Shown here: positions 21,768 to 33,900 of the stretch, piece after piece | Layout of the letters: every line of letters starts with the position of its first letter | Position numbering within the stretch: position 1 is the stretch's first letter | Source: Sabethes cyaneus | Taxonomy: Eukaryota; Arthropoda; Insecta; Diptera; Culicidae | Assembly (NCBI RefSeq): GCF_943734655.1 | Contig: NC_071354.1 | Coordinates: forward strand, 227,224,397-227,288,396 | DNA: 64,000 bases | Reading direction: 5' to 3' | The notes under the pieces: model-generated | Told to the model about the DNA's origin: nothing | Seen by the model: only the letters and a program-made list of their open reading frames with translations | The model's database searches: none | Translations under genes and position numbers: made by a program

Positions 21768-23413
21768 GGATTTCACGCCAACTCGTCTATGGAGTTGGCA
21801 GCACCCTCTCAGAATTCAATGAAACTTTGTGTGTGTGTAAAGAGTTCATGTAAATAAGCAACTTTGCATACTTAGTTTTTCCAAAATTGTTGTAAACTAA
21901 CTTTTGGAAAGGGCGCAATTTTTTTTCACTTTTTTTAATAAAAAATTTAACTTGAAAACTATAGAACCTACAAAAAAATGATCTATGAGTGACTTTTAGA
22001 AAATGTGTTCGCGATGTATGAAAGACTTGTAGGCCATATAATTATCTATGTTCAAAAAAAATTTCATCAATTTCCGAGATGGCGTTTTTTCGGAAATCAA
22101 TTTTTATTTTTTGAAATGCTTTTTTTTAGTGTAGGAAATAATTTTTATTTTTCCAGTGTTTTTTATGAAAATTCAGAAAATTTTTTAAAAGTTACTAATA
22201 CATTATTTTTTTGTTGGTGCTATAATTTTGGAAATACAGTAGACTCTCGGAAAAGTTAACTCTCTAAAAAGTTAATTGTTCAGAAAAGTTAAGCGAATAT
22301 CAGCTCTCATGCAACGCTCTAAAAAGTTAATTTTTACCTTAACTTTTCTGAGAGTTTGAATTCATTGGTTGTCCAAGCCTTTAAACACACACGTGTGTTT
22401 ACCTTCTATCTTTATTTCTCATTTTTCGGTTTATTGTCGCCTTTCCACAGTCATACAGAGTTATACAGAGTCGCATCATAACTGGAATTAAATTAAACTC
22501 TTGTACCGTATAGTTGCAACAATAGCGTATTGAACTATTTGCTAGTTACACATAGTTACTTCAGGATTATTGATAATATACTGGAAAAGCGCAAACTCAG
22601 ATTGAGTTTTAAATGCAAAAGAAGGAACAGCAAGAAACTAAAAATAAGCGCGAACATTATCAAAACGTAGTCGCAGACTATACGAAAAAAACAAAAGTAA
22701 ACTAGTGTAACTGACTATTTTAAACTTACTGAAAGGAACTAAGTATTATTTCATAAAGATCTTGCTACATAGTTCTTTTCATTACAATTTCAAAATACAT
22801 AAAAGTGTGTATCCTATATCCTGGAGTGCATTTTTCGCTTTTGTATTTATCATTTTGAATGATTTTCAGGACTACTCGGAAAAGTTAATATTTCGGAAAA
22901 GTTAATCGACCCATTCCCCAATCGATTAACTTTTCCGAGAGTTTACTGTACTGAAATATCTCTTTGTCCCGGTAAGCACTTAAAAAAGTTTTTGTTCAGT
23001 TTGACCATTTTGCAATATATGAAAGAGTTGTAGGCTACATAATTATCTATCTTCAAAAAAATTTCATCAATTTCTGAGGTGGCGTTTTTTAAGAAATCGA
23101 TTTTTAATTTTTAAAACACTGTTTTTCAGTGTAGAAATTAATTTTAAATTTTTCAGTATTTTTTTATGAAAATTCAGAACATTTTCTGAAAGTCACTCAT
23201 AGATCATTTTTTTGTAGGTCCTATCGTTTTCGATTTAAATTTTTTATTAAAAAAAAGTGAAAAAAATTGCGCCCTTTCCAAAAGCTAGTTTAGAGTAATT
23301 TTGGAGAAACTAAGTATGCAAAGTTGCTTATTCACTGAATTATTTACACACACAAAGTTTCATTGAATTCAGAGAGAGTCGTGCCAACCTTTGGTCGAGT
23401 TGGCGTGAAATCC
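21768..23413. mobile_element. 1.6-kb palindromic non-autonomous element
   Basis: The ends are GGATTTCACGCCAACTCG and its exact reverse complement. Inverted similarity continues inward for about 235 bp (21768-22003 with 23190-23413). Internal to these, a block of about 190 bp beginning TATGAAAGASTTGTAGGCYA is present as direct repeats (22017 and 23018), so the structure is not a simple hairpin. It lies inside repeat copy 2 and is absent from copy 1. A 712-bp TA-flanked element is nested in its middle. No coding capacity. Confidence 0.7.
22237..22948. mobile_element. 712-bp TA-flanked pogo-like MITE
   Basis: Both ends read CAGTARACTCTCGGAAAAGT and each is followed outward by TA (22235-22236, 22949-22950). 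CTCKRAAAAGTTAA-type repeats occur several times near both ends (22246-22345 and 22873-22935), typical of transposase-binding repeats. No transposase inside. Nested in the palindromic element at 21768-23413. Confidence 0.75.
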
Positions 23414-23591
23414 GTGGCGTGAAAGGATAGTTGATGCCGTGTAATTTCCATTCTGTTATGAGCAGTAACAGTCAGAAGGCATTCCGGCCTACGGCTTTCA
23501 TAGGGAAATATAATTTGGCCCGCAATATGCCTACGCGTGGGATTTATAAATTTTCTATATTTATTTATCAAAATCTCAGCTTTATAGTAAA

Positions 23592-23880
23592 AAATTGAGG
23601 TCCAATTTGGCTCAATTTTGATCTAATTTTCGTCTAATCTAGATCCAATTTCGGTCCAATTTTTGTTTAATTTCGATCCAATTTAGGTTTAATTTTGACC
23701 CAATTTAGGTCTAGTTTTGGCCCTGTTTTGGTCCAATTGCTGTATAATTTTAACCCACTTTGGACTATTTGTGGACCAATTGTGGTCCAACCTTGGTCTA
23801 GCTTTAGTCCAATTTAAGTAGAGTTTTGAGCCAATATTGGTCCGATTTCAATTCAATTTTAGACCGAAATTGGTTAGTTC
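23592..23880. repeat. CCAATTTTGGTC satellite, tract 2
   Basis: Nearly the same variant order as tract 1 for about 235 bp, then about 50 bp of extra units not in tract 1. Confidence 0.85.
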
Positions 23881-24640
23881 TTGGTCGCATCAGTTGAATG
23901 GTTTTGAATTGAAAGCACTGGCCGTTTTTTGAACGTCGTGTGCTTAGGACCATCTGTGGTGGGGTATCTGAGATGGCAGACCACATACGAACCGTTGCTT
24001 TTCAAACGGTTGCGCTTTTCAAGTGGTAGTAAAATCGAAAGTTCTCACTTATCTATGTTTACCCACCTAAAAAACAATCACTAATCACATTTTATTTGTG
24101 GTACAGTTACTCTGTTATGCTTAATTTTCATAACTTCTGCCTAATTTAGATAAAAAAACAAACTTTTCCTATACCTCTCCATATCATCTAACTATCATTC
24201 TTCCGTGAGCCTGGGAAAGTGATTTTGATACCGTAAGAGAGCCGGCAGCTGAATATGTTTGCGGCATTTCAATTTGAGCATACTAAATAGAAACAACGTT
24301 TATCAACTATTTATTTGTTCAGGTGTCAAACCTTATATTGCGATTAGCGATAAACACAAAAGAAACTGAGATGCATGAGAGAGTACTGTTGCTGCGCTGA
24401 GTAAATTTATTGTCGCACCTAATTGGGCTGTTTCCAATATGTACAATATCATATTGTTACAAACTAACGACATCTGTTGTATTCAACAGGGAAACGTTGA
24501 TAGTTACAAGCATACTCTCACGCATGGCGCATGATGAGACACTAGCGCCAACTTCTGTTCTTTATTATCAGAACCTAGAGGCGATGTTCTATTGTGCTTT
24601 CATTTTGGTTAAGTTATGGAAGTATCCTGGTATAACGGTT
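23881..24640. other. Unassigned sequence between satellite tracts
   Basis: No domain or repeat structure recognised. An 86-codon frame at 24410-24670 runs into satellite and is not called. Confidence 0.35.
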
Positions 24641-24950
24641 CAATTTTGTACTAATTTTAGTCCACTTTAGTCTTATTTTAAGTTAATTTGATGCAACGTT
24701 GTTTTCATTTAGGACTAGTTTTAGTAAATCTCTGATCTAATATTGGCCTAATTTTACTTGGGTTTTGGCCTTAAAATTGGACCAATTCGGGTCTACCTTG
24801 TGACTAATATTGGCCCAATCCCGATGCAACTACGGTCCAATTTCGATCCAACTTTGATTCGCTTTTAATCCAGCTAAAGTCCACTTTCGATTTAACTTTG
24901 GAAGAATTTTGATCTTATTTTGGTTTATTTGCGGTCGAGCTTTGGTACAA
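24640..24950. repeat. CCAATTTTGGTC satellite, tract 3
   Basis: More degenerate units (GGTCCAATTTCGATCCAACT and relatives). It ends at the 3' tail of the Jockey-type insertion. Confidence 0.8.
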
Positions 24951-26110
24951 TGTTTATTTGTTTATTTGTTGTTTATTTCAAATTTTCCATCTGACAATGA
25001 AGTCTTAATGAATAAAATTAGCTAATATCTACAACTAATTATCAACGACCTAATTCTATTAAAAAAGTCCTAGTCGGTTCGTTAAACTCAAAGTATTCTT
25101 CAACTGCCGTGAAAGCGCGAATGCATGCTGAAATCGATTCATTGTACCCAAACAACGTTCGATGGAAATTTGGTTGCAGTAGTGTCGTATTTCGAAGAGA
25201 TCTGCTTGGTATGCGAAAGTTCAAAATTGAGAGTAGTTCAGTGGCATCGATTTCACTATTAAGTAACTTGGTTATAAACAGTGCTTGCTGAAATTTCCGT
25301 CGTTGTTCCAGAGTATCAAGGCCCAAAAGCCGGCATCTATCAGGATACGGTGACAAGCTCAATCCTAAGGCACCATGTGAGTTGGTAAGGATGCCATACG
25401 ACAGACGCATTTTCCAAAATCGGACGAACGAGTGCACAATACAATGACTTCCAGCAAAACGGATCCGAAAAGTCCTTCGCTACCTTGGGAACAAACCCCA
25501 ACTGTCGCGTAGCCTTAGATATGATTGTTGAGCAATGCAGATCGAATGACATTTTTGTATCTAGGAGAATTCCTAAATCAGTTACTTTAGTAACTCTAGC
25601 CAAAGCAACACCGTCGATGTGGTAGTCGAATAATATTGGCTGGGCCGTACGATGAAACGTGATCACTTGGCATTTTCCAACACTGATAATCAGTTTGTTT
25701 GTGTGACACCAATTCGCAAATGATATTGGCGAGTTTTGTAGGCGCCAACAGTCCTCTAGCGTGCGCACTGTTATGTATAACTTTAAATCGTCTGCATAAA
25801 CGAGCTGGAAGCTATTGTCCAAAGTGAAAGTAGCGTCATTGAAAAATAAAATAAACAGCAGTGGCCCAAGATTGCTGCCTTGAGTAACTCTGGAGCTGTT
25901 CGAGAAAGGTTGCGATACGTAACCATCAACCTTGACCCTTAGTTCGCGTTCCGTAAGGAAGGATTCTAACCAAGCTGTCACTTGCGTAAAAATACCAAGA
26001 CGGGATAGTTTGTTTAGCAGTATTTTGTGGTCTATTTTGTCGAAAGCTGCCTTCAAGTCTGTATAAATTACATCCACTTGCGGTTTTTCGTCCATATTAT
26101 GTATCACGTT
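24951..26110 (-). pseudogene. 5'-truncated Jockey-type retrotransposon
   Basis: Read on the minus strand from 26110, the first block gives DVIYTDLKAAFDKIDH. It is followed by SRVTQGSNLGPLLFILFFND, LVYADDLKLYITV with the catalytic YADD intact, GKCQVITFHR, VTDLGILLDTKMSF, and SLYCALVRPILENASVVWHP. A frameshift near 25340-25440 then leads to YPDRCRLLGLDTLEQRRKFQ and a C-terminal tail ending about 25042. The 3' end carries an A-rich AAATAAACAACAAATAAAC tail (24957-24980). Endonuclease and 5' part are missing, as expected from truncated reverse transcription. The element landed in the CCAATTTTGG satellite, which flanks both sides. Reading into the satellite extends the open frame artificially to 26215. 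Confidence 0.85.
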
Positions 26111-26475
26111 CCAATTTTTGCGGAATGATGATCCAAAATTAATTCTGTTTTGTGGTCCGATTTTGGTGCAATTTTGGTACCATTTCGGACATATTGTGGC
26201 CCTGTTTTGGTCCAATATAGGTCTAATGTTGCTTCATCTTTTAACCAATTTATATCGGTTTTCAGCCTGATTTTGGTTCAAAGTTAATATAATTTAAGTC
26301 CGCTTTAAGCCTAGTTTTAGTACAATTTTGATTCGATTTTGGTCTATTTATAATAAAATTGTAGTCCAATTTTGGTCCATTTTTGGATTAATTTGTATGT
26401 TTTATCGGATTTTGGTCTAATTGTGGTTCGATTCTGTTCCAGCTTAGGTTCAATATTGGTATTTTTATGTATTGA
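26111..26475. repeat. CCAATTTTGGTC satellite, tract 4
   Basis: Continuation of the satellite on the other side of the Jockey insertion. Same orientation as all other tracts. Confidence 0.8.
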
Positions 26476-26477
26476 TG

Positions 26478-26775
26478 GTCCAGCGTGGTGCGGGCCAAAT
26501 CAGGTCGCCTCATGAGTCCGCGGGCTGCAATGACCTCTGGCCATTCTTTCGCATCCCAAAATGTAAAATAGGCGGCAGCAAAAGCCGATTTTTAGCAATC
26601 ACTACAAGATTTAAACCGCAGAGCAATCAGATCTACAATATGCACAAGGTACTACGACTGAACAGAGTGACCCTTGTGTCAACAAAAAAATTATTCATAA
26701 GTCTGCCATCCCTCAAATTAACCCGCGGGCTGCGCTTTGTCCATCACTGGTCTAGTGGTTCTCCAGTTTGGTTTA
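26478..26775. mobile_element. Possible short hAT-like insertion in the satellite
   Basis: A GC-richer island within the satellite. It contains CCGCGGGCTGC twice (26517 and 26722), and its right edge reads in reverse CAGTGATGGACAAAGCGCAG. The left edge begins CAGCGTGGTGCGGGCC. The CAG ends suggest a hAT-type remnant, but no 8-bp target duplication is visible. Non-coding. Confidence 0.35.
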
Positions 26776-26784
26776 TTATTTGAT

Positions 26785-27035
26785 TTATAATACAATTTTT
26801 TTTAAATTTTGGTCAACTTTGGGTTCAAATTTGTTCCAATGGTGATCCAATTTAGTTTAACTTTAGTCTAATTTAGGTCCCATTTTAGTTCAGTTTTGAT
26901 CTATTTTCGATCAAATTTCAATACAATTGTTGTTTAGTTTTGGTTAAAATTGGTATTTTGGTATGTTACAATTATTGTTCACTTTCTTTCAAATTTGGTT
27001 TAATTTTGGTGCAATTTTGTTCTAATTGGTCTAAG
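26785..27035. repeat. CCAATTTTGGTC satellite, tract 5
   Basis: Units such as TTTTGGTGCAATTTTGTTC. Bounded by insertions on both sides. Confidence 0.8.
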
Positions 27036-27036
27036 C

Positions 27037-28179
27037 CCAAGTAACAATTCTAAAACCACTTGATTTTACTTGAATTTTTTAAAGGTTTTATTGGGGTATT
27101 AATTATTACCTCTAGGTTTATTGTAGTATTGCGCAATACCAAGAGGATACGAGTCCAAACACACTTATAGCTAGCTAGAAAACCATAATAAAACTGTTAA
27201 TAAAGCAAATTTATTGTGGTTGCTTTTATTTCCACGTTAAAACTTGTTGGCTGCACCACGTCTCCTATAAACTTACCATAAGTGTGGCGTAACAATACAA
27301 AATGGCGCACCAATCAAAATTGATCGTACTTGTCAAACCTCAATAAATCAGCTATAGAGCTATTAAAACGGCAACACCCTAAGCAAACAGTTTTTTTGCT
27401 GCTATTATGATGAATACCAAAGTTCAACACCAAAATCATTTTTTTATGCGAAGCTATATTGCCATATTCTAGTATTTTGTTTTAGCTCGCAAACAATAAT
27501 TCATCAAAGCAAAGTATTATGCAGAAAGCAGGTCAATCGGTATCAATCGGTTTTCCTGTCAGAGGAAGCAACTGAAATGATTTTGCTAGAAATTGAAATA
27601 GACTAACTGAATATTATCAATTTGTTAAAACAACCAGTTTTCGAAAATTGCAAATTTCAGTGGCGCGCTGATTTTACCGACCTATCACATCAAAATGCAC
27701 GATGAAATTAAATGCGCACATGGTGCAAACCAATGAAATTGCTTAAAATTTAATAAATATTCTTTGGGATATTTTATTCTGGTCGCTATAAGCCAAATCG
27801 TTCAGAATGATCTGTCAGTAAAATTAAAACTTTTCTGATCACGGATATATTTTCAAGTTGACAAAGCTGGCGTTTGCTAGAAAAGCGAAAAGCAAAAAGC
27901 AAAAAGCTTTTTTAAATTATGGCGATGGCTGTCAAGCAGCGAAAGCTTAATCGGTTTTATTGCTGCTCTTAGCAGAGCGTGATATGACTACTTGAGTTTA
28001 TAACCTGATTCTTATAGCGGTCATGAAAACATTCTGAGGAGTGGGCCACTTGGTCAAAAAGCAGTTTTATAGCGGTCATCTGAAAGTTTTGGTGGAGCTC
28101 ATAGTTTTATTAGCGGTTTTATAAAATTGGTCATGAAAACCACTATAGGAACATAATAAAACTTGGAATTGTTACTTGG
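27037..28179. mobile_element. 1.1-kb inverted-repeat element in the satellite
   Basis: The ends are CCAAGTAACAATTCTAA and, reversed, CCAAGTAACAATTCCAA. Phrases around TTATAGCGGTCAT recur inside near the right end (28013, 28068), and TTTATTAGCGG at 28107. There is satellite on both outer sides, so it is an insertion. No transposase, and no clear target duplication. Confidence 0.6.
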
Positions 28180-29690
28180 ATGGTTAAACTTTAGGTTTAC
28201 TTTAGCCCCGCTTTGGTCAAATTTGGGTCTAATTTTGGTTCATCTCTAATCTAGTTGTGGTCCAATTTCAGGTCGGGTTTTGGCCTTACTTTGGTGTAAG
28301 AATGGTTCAATTGGGATCCACAATTAGTCCAATTTTGGTTCAATTTCGGTTCAACCGTTCAATGTTGGTCCAACTTTGATTCGATTTTGGTCCAACTTTT
28401 GCCTAGTTGTGGTCTAATTTTATAATTTTGTTCTTATTGTGATCCAATGTTGGTATAACAGTTCTTCAATTTGGTTTATTTTCGGAACAATTTTTTCAAC
28501 TCTGGTCTATTTTTGGTCCAATTTTGTTCCTATGGTGGTCCTATTCAGCTTAAATTTGATCCAATTTCAGTTCAATTGTGGTTAAATTTTGGTATAGTTC
28601 AAGTATTTTCATATGATGGTTTAAATTTGTTTTAATTTTGGTTCTCTTTAAAATATATTAAAATTTGGTTTAATTTTGGAACAATTTTAAACAAAGTTTG
28701 GTCCCACTTTTTTCCTATTTGGGTCTAATTTTGGTCCTATTTCAGTCGGGCATAGACCTGATCCTGGTCTAAAATTGGTCAAATTTGTATCCAATTTCTT
28801 TGAGCCAATTTCGGTTAAACTACCGTTACGTTTTGGTCCAACTTAGATTCGAATTCTAATACAATAGAATAGCAAGCTCAATTTCACTTCATTTTCGGTA
28901 AAATTTTGGTACAGCTTTGGTTCAATATTGGTACAATTTCTATCCATTTGTCGTCCAATGTTGGTCTATCAGTTCTTCAATTTGATATATTTTCAGTCCA
29001 TTTTTTTCCAATTCTGGTCTACTTATGGTCCAGTTTTGTGCCAATGGTGGTCTAATTTAGTTTACCTTTTATCTAATTTTGGGTCAATTTAAATCCAATT
29101 GCGGTTAATTTCGATTATATTTTGTTATAATGATTCAAATTTGTCCCAATTTTAACGTTTTCCTAAAGTTGTTTAATTTTCGCTTTCAATTTTGCTCTTA
29201 TTTTGGTCCAACTTAATTTAATTTTGGCCTTTACTATAATCCAGTTTAGATCTAATTTTGGTCGATCTATAATCCTATTTTGGTCCAATTTACATTTGGT
29301 CCAATTTGACCTGACTTTAGTTTAAAGTTGGTCCAATTTGAATTCACACTGGGTCTAATTTTGATCGAATTTCGGTTCATCTATCATTAGAATTTTAGTC
29401 CATTTATTTATTAATTTTGGTCTGGTTTTGATCTAATTGTGGTCCAGTTCTGGTCGAGCTTTGGTTCAATATTGGTACAATTTTAATCTAATTGCGGTGA
29501 AATGCTAGCGTAATAGTGTTCCAATTTGATTTATTTTCTGTCCAATTATTTCAATTTTGGTCTACTTTTGGTCCAATTTTGTTTTAATGGAGGTCCAATG
29601 TGGTTTAACTTTAGCGCAATTTGATCCAATATCAATTCTATTTTAGTGCAATTGGTACAATTTTAATCTTATTGCGGTCCATTTATGATT
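28180..29690. repeat. CCAATTTTGGTC satellite, tract 6 (longest)
   Basis: About 1.5 kb of the degenerate 10-14 bp unit, strongly T-rich with regular CCAAT and GGTC. No higher-order repeat is obvious by eye. Non-coding. Confidence 0.85.
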
Positions 29691-29714
29691 CCTCAAGGCA
29701 GTCAATTGCGTAGG

Positions 29715-29760
29715 TGAATTGCGAAAGGAGAGTTGCAAGTGAATTGCGAAAGGAGAGTTC
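29715..29760. repeat. Tandem GTGAATTGCGAAAGGAGAGT duplication
   Basis: The 21-bp phrase occurs twice with a 5-bp spacer, just after the satellite ends. Confidence 0.8.
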
Positions 29761-29813
29761 CTCGTTCATTTTTCGTCCAATGAAATCTCCAGTCAGATTA
29801 ACTGTATCGCTGA

Positions 29814-29956
29814 TGCCCGTAAATATACTTCTTGTCCCGCTTTGAGGATACTGCAAAACACCTATATTTCATTCCTTTCCACTACTGTTTCTCTCATCTT
29901 TCGGAAAGACTATCGTTATAAAGATCATCTTTTTCTTTCCAGAAGGATACGATTGA
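29814..29956. repeat. Duplicated repeat block, copy 3 (partial)
   Basis: Shares CTTGTCCCGC, GAGGATACTGCAAAACACCT and AAAGACT.CGTTATAAA with the start of copies 1 and 2. It is cut at 29957 by the Helitron. Confidence 0.6.
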
Positions 29957-30964
29957 TCTTATATATAAAAATGGATTTCTGTCTGTTCGTCTGTCTGTCT
30001 GTCTGTCTGTCGGGATGTTCCCTATAGAATCGAAAACTACTGAACCAATCGGCGTGAAAATTTGCATGTAGAGGTGTTTGGGGCCAGGGAAGGTTCTTAT
30101 GATGGTTAGAGATCCCCCCCGCACTAAAAGGCGGGGGTTCCCATACAAATGAAACACAAATTTCTGCATAACTCGAGAACTAATAAAGCAAATGGAACCA
30201 AATTTGGCATGTGGGGGGTTTTGGAGGCTGGAATTTTTTTATGATGGTTTGAGACCTCTCACCCCTGTGGTAGGGGGATAAGGACTCTCATACAAATAAA
30301 ACAGAAATTTTTGCGTAACTCTAAAGCTAATCGAACTCTAGAAATGTTAGACTCTTTCATAAAACATTAGTCAATAACAAGACCACCAGAAACTATCAAT
30401 TGTAACATTAAATGATTCAGGGCGAGACGGACACAGGCCGGGGGTGTTGCCGGCGACCTGCCATCGGAAGCGCCGCCCACTGCGGGAGGGGGGGGGTCAG
30501 CCCCCCGTAGAGATTACCTCTATCTAGATTTATTTATTTCCCTAGATCTACTGACCTCTATTACTTCTCTTCAGTTGGGTCACCCTTACGAAATGGTACT
30601 TTCTACGAAAAGATTTTTCGTGAAATGGTACATCCCGCGTAAGGTTTTTCGCAAAATGGTATTCTGCGAAACTCTATATTCCGCGTTATGGTCAACCGAG
30701 AATTGATGTTCCACAAAATGGTATTCGGCGAAATGGTTTGTAATGATGGCGAATGTTTAAATGCTATCCGCTTTATTTTATCAGGCTAAGCAATGAGGGG
30801 AGTTGTTTTCTATTTTACTGTGAGAAAAATTTGTATATTAAACCACCCATGAGCTCCTCAGAAACTTTCAAAACTCCAGATTGTGATAAAGGTCATCCGA
30901 GAATCAGGATTTATGTACAACACAGTTTAATTTGTGGCAATACGAAGTTTGTCGGGTCAGCTAG
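29957..30964 (+). mobile_element. Non-autonomous Helitron
   Basis: Begins TCTTATATATAAAAATGG with the 5' TC of Helitrons. It continues with a GTCT run and a conserved leader (CTGAACCAATCGGCGTGAAA). It ends ACGAAGTTTGTCGGGTCAG then CTAG, with the short hairpin expected just before the CTRR end. It is inserted between A (29956) and T (30965), as for Helitrons, with no terminal inverted repeats. No Rep/helicase gene is present. GAAATGGTA-type phrases repeat at about 30590-30745. Confidence 0.8.
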
Positions 30965-33900
30965 TATCATATAAATATTGGAGTTGACACTCACTGATCG
31001 CACAAAACACATGGAAACCAATAACTGTTTAGAACGAGGGCAAAGTATTTCCATCGAAACGCAATTTGTGTCGGTTTTGTTTACGACTGATCAGAGTAAT
31101 AGGATTTCGGGAATGATCCGATTCCTGTCGAATGTGGTTCTGGTTCCGTGACTCGGAAGGAACTTTTTTTTATTACATTTCATTCCGAAACACAGTTGCA
31201 GGCGCTGTTTGTCACTTGATTGTTTAGCTTGATGTCGAACCAATATCGAATTGTATAAAAATCCTGCACGACGGCGCCTACCGGTTCCGTTTGCACACCA
31301 ACCGACCACACAGTGAGTTCATCTGTTTGAGAAAATTGAGAAATATGTACCTCCGTCGAGTTCAGCAGCTGCAGTAATGCCAGCGGCACACGACGGACGA
31401 ACGGACGGACGGACCGGACGTCCAGTGGAGAAAACATGAAGGAAAACTATTTCAATTGCAAACTGTTTTTCTGTGAGCTCAACCATTATCCTTCTTCCAT
31501 GCTGCGCTGTGAGCTTACCCAGAGCCCACAGTCCTGCAATTCCCTGCCGAAAGAACCAAGTGCAGTCAGTGGTGGAGCGCCAAGTCGAAGCTGTAATTTC
31601 TCGAGAGAGAGCAAACTGCCCGCTGGCTGGCTGGCTGGCTGGCACGGCGCGCCGTGCAATTTATATCGTTTGGCACATTGTGCCGTCCTCTTCGGGATAT
31701 CCTTCGGGATTGAAACTGTGTTCCGATTCGACGTTGGCTGACGGTGAATGGTCGGGAAATGTACTAACAGCGGAAATAAAATTGTCGCTTTCGGTGCAAG
31801 TTGCAACTGCAACAACCAACGGCCAGCGGGAAAATGAAATTAATTGTCTGCTGCAAATTAATTCTTGTGTGTAGTTTGGAGTAAAGTGTGTAACAGTTTA
31901 ATTAAATGAGGAAGTATATTTGTTTTAGATAGAATTCTAAAAAATTGGTGAACAAGGTGGGTAAATATTTCCACTAGGGAGCAAGAAAGCGGTGCTAAGC
32001 CCGCTTTGGCATCCATTCCCAGGGTGTGGCGTATGATAATCGACTTTCATCGTAATCTTCGTGATGTTAGCGGCCGGCATTAGGGCTTCATTGTGTTTTA
32101 TCGGCTGTGGCAGCTTCGCCAGCCAACCAACAACAAACAGGGCAATAAAGTACGGCGTTTCCGAATCTGCTCGATGTAATTGCCGGAACGGATCAGACCG
32201 GATTGTTTCGCCTCGGTCGGACGTGATTGACGTGAATCAGCACTAAAGCTTATTTTCACCGCCGCCGCAAAGTTCAAGGCAAAAATGATAAATTCGGTCG
32301 ATTAATCCAGTGATGGATGTTTCCGAATTTTTACGTCAGTGATTTCGTTACATTGGGCTATTCTTAGTCTCTGTTGCTAACAATGAATGGCATTAGATCC
32401 GATTGACTAGGTCGAAAACACGAATTTCAAAGATGCATTTGAACATTTTGTCATAACCAGCCGTCGACCATCCGACCAACAATTAATCAGTGACTGCTTC
32501 ACGTAAAACTTCCGGCGAATGTCCTGAACAGTACCGGAGACAGAGAAAAAGATTGCAACAAAAAAAGCACCATCACTTCGTCGGACGATTAAGGCGAGTG
32601 CCATCATCCTCTAAGCCGTGATGCTACTATATAACACTAGTGATGCCAGTCAGAGATGAGAGCACAACAACACAACAGTAGCAGGATCAGCCCTAAAATC
32701 CTTTTTCACAGTACACCCCATCATCCGCCTTGCTCGGTACCTTACTGGTACGTGGCACTAGCCGCCGACAGCTGAGTGATGACAGGCAGCTTAAGGAGAG
32801 CACAGGGTTTTCGCTAAACCGCGTCATAAATTAACGCTGTGGTGATGACGATGGCGGCAGGAAAGTTTTACACCATTTTGCTTTTCATAAGAAGTGTTGT
32901 GATATCTACGAATGGCGGCGAGACATGGTAAGCAGCAGAATGTTTTGCCGGTGGAGACAGTTTTTGTCCACCAGAAACGTTCTCGGAACGTCACTGCTGG
33001 TGACAAGTTCGTGGCGTCTGCTGATGGTAAATGAGGTCAAACGCTCGGTGGTTGTACGAACCATTTCGTTTTCGAGCATAAAACCGTAATTTTTTTCCGC
33101 GAAAATAAGGTTGATTCATATTTAACTGTGCTGAAAATTCTTTAAGCTAATTCAAGTTAATGTAATGAAATATGACTGAGTGAATTCGCTTGCAATAATA
33201 ATTCGTACTTTTTGTGAGATATATTACAACACAGGGTGCTTCAGACCGCAGGTCTTTCCTTTGCACGAATACTTTCATTTTTTCCCTCCCCCATTATCAT
33301 CGGCCAGTAGTTATTGTCAGTGTAACCCGGGGTGAACTGACCGGAATGGCTGCAGTCAAGTGAACATGAACTCGACGTGACGTTCACAAAAGCTCACAGT
33401 GACAACCGTAAATGGTGCTTTTTCGCTTCAGTTCTATTTTACGGCAAAGTGACAACTACGGCATTTTTAGTCAGTTGGCCTGGAGATACGAAACTGGTCC
33501 AACAAGCTAATCGTCGCCAGTTCCAGTCTCCATCAAATTATGCATTCCAGGAACGAACTGAATCAGTTCAATTTGAAACATATTGAATTTTAAGTACCTC
33601 CTTCCGCCTCGATAAATCGTTTCGGTTGTGTGAATTATTATTGGAAATTTAATTAAAGTTTTTGTAGCGAAACAAGGAAACTCAAAACGGCGGATTATAC
33701 ATTTCAGCGTTTTTATACGGCGGCTCTATGCCGCCGGAAGACAAAAGGAAACAGGAAAACAATGAACACAAGCAGGCTCCGCACCTGCTCGAGCTCGAGA
33801 TGCTTCGGTCCATTTATCCGGTCAATGAAGCGAAATGAGCCATTCAAAGCAATCCAACCCAGCGCCTACGGAGTTTCCCGTAGAACCTACACGTTAACGT

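Larger units (their letters stand above)
21195..23590. repeat. Duplicated repeat block, copy 2, split by two insertions
   Basis: Homologous to 13940-14560. The first part is 21195-21600, a short piece follows at 21745-21767, and the rest is 23414-23590. Between these sit a TACACGG-type element (21608-21744) and the palindromic element 21768-23413. Copy 1 shows the uninterrupted order, so the insertions post-date the duplication or hit only this copy. Confidence 0.8.

Noticed and set aside
25340..26215. 291-codon minus-strand frame taken as one protein
   Set aside because: Its first 35 or so residues are translated satellite; only the part from about 26110 down is RT.
26478..26775. 103-codon frame in the GC-richer island
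   Set aside because: Island has transposon-like edges, and the frame has no transposase motif.
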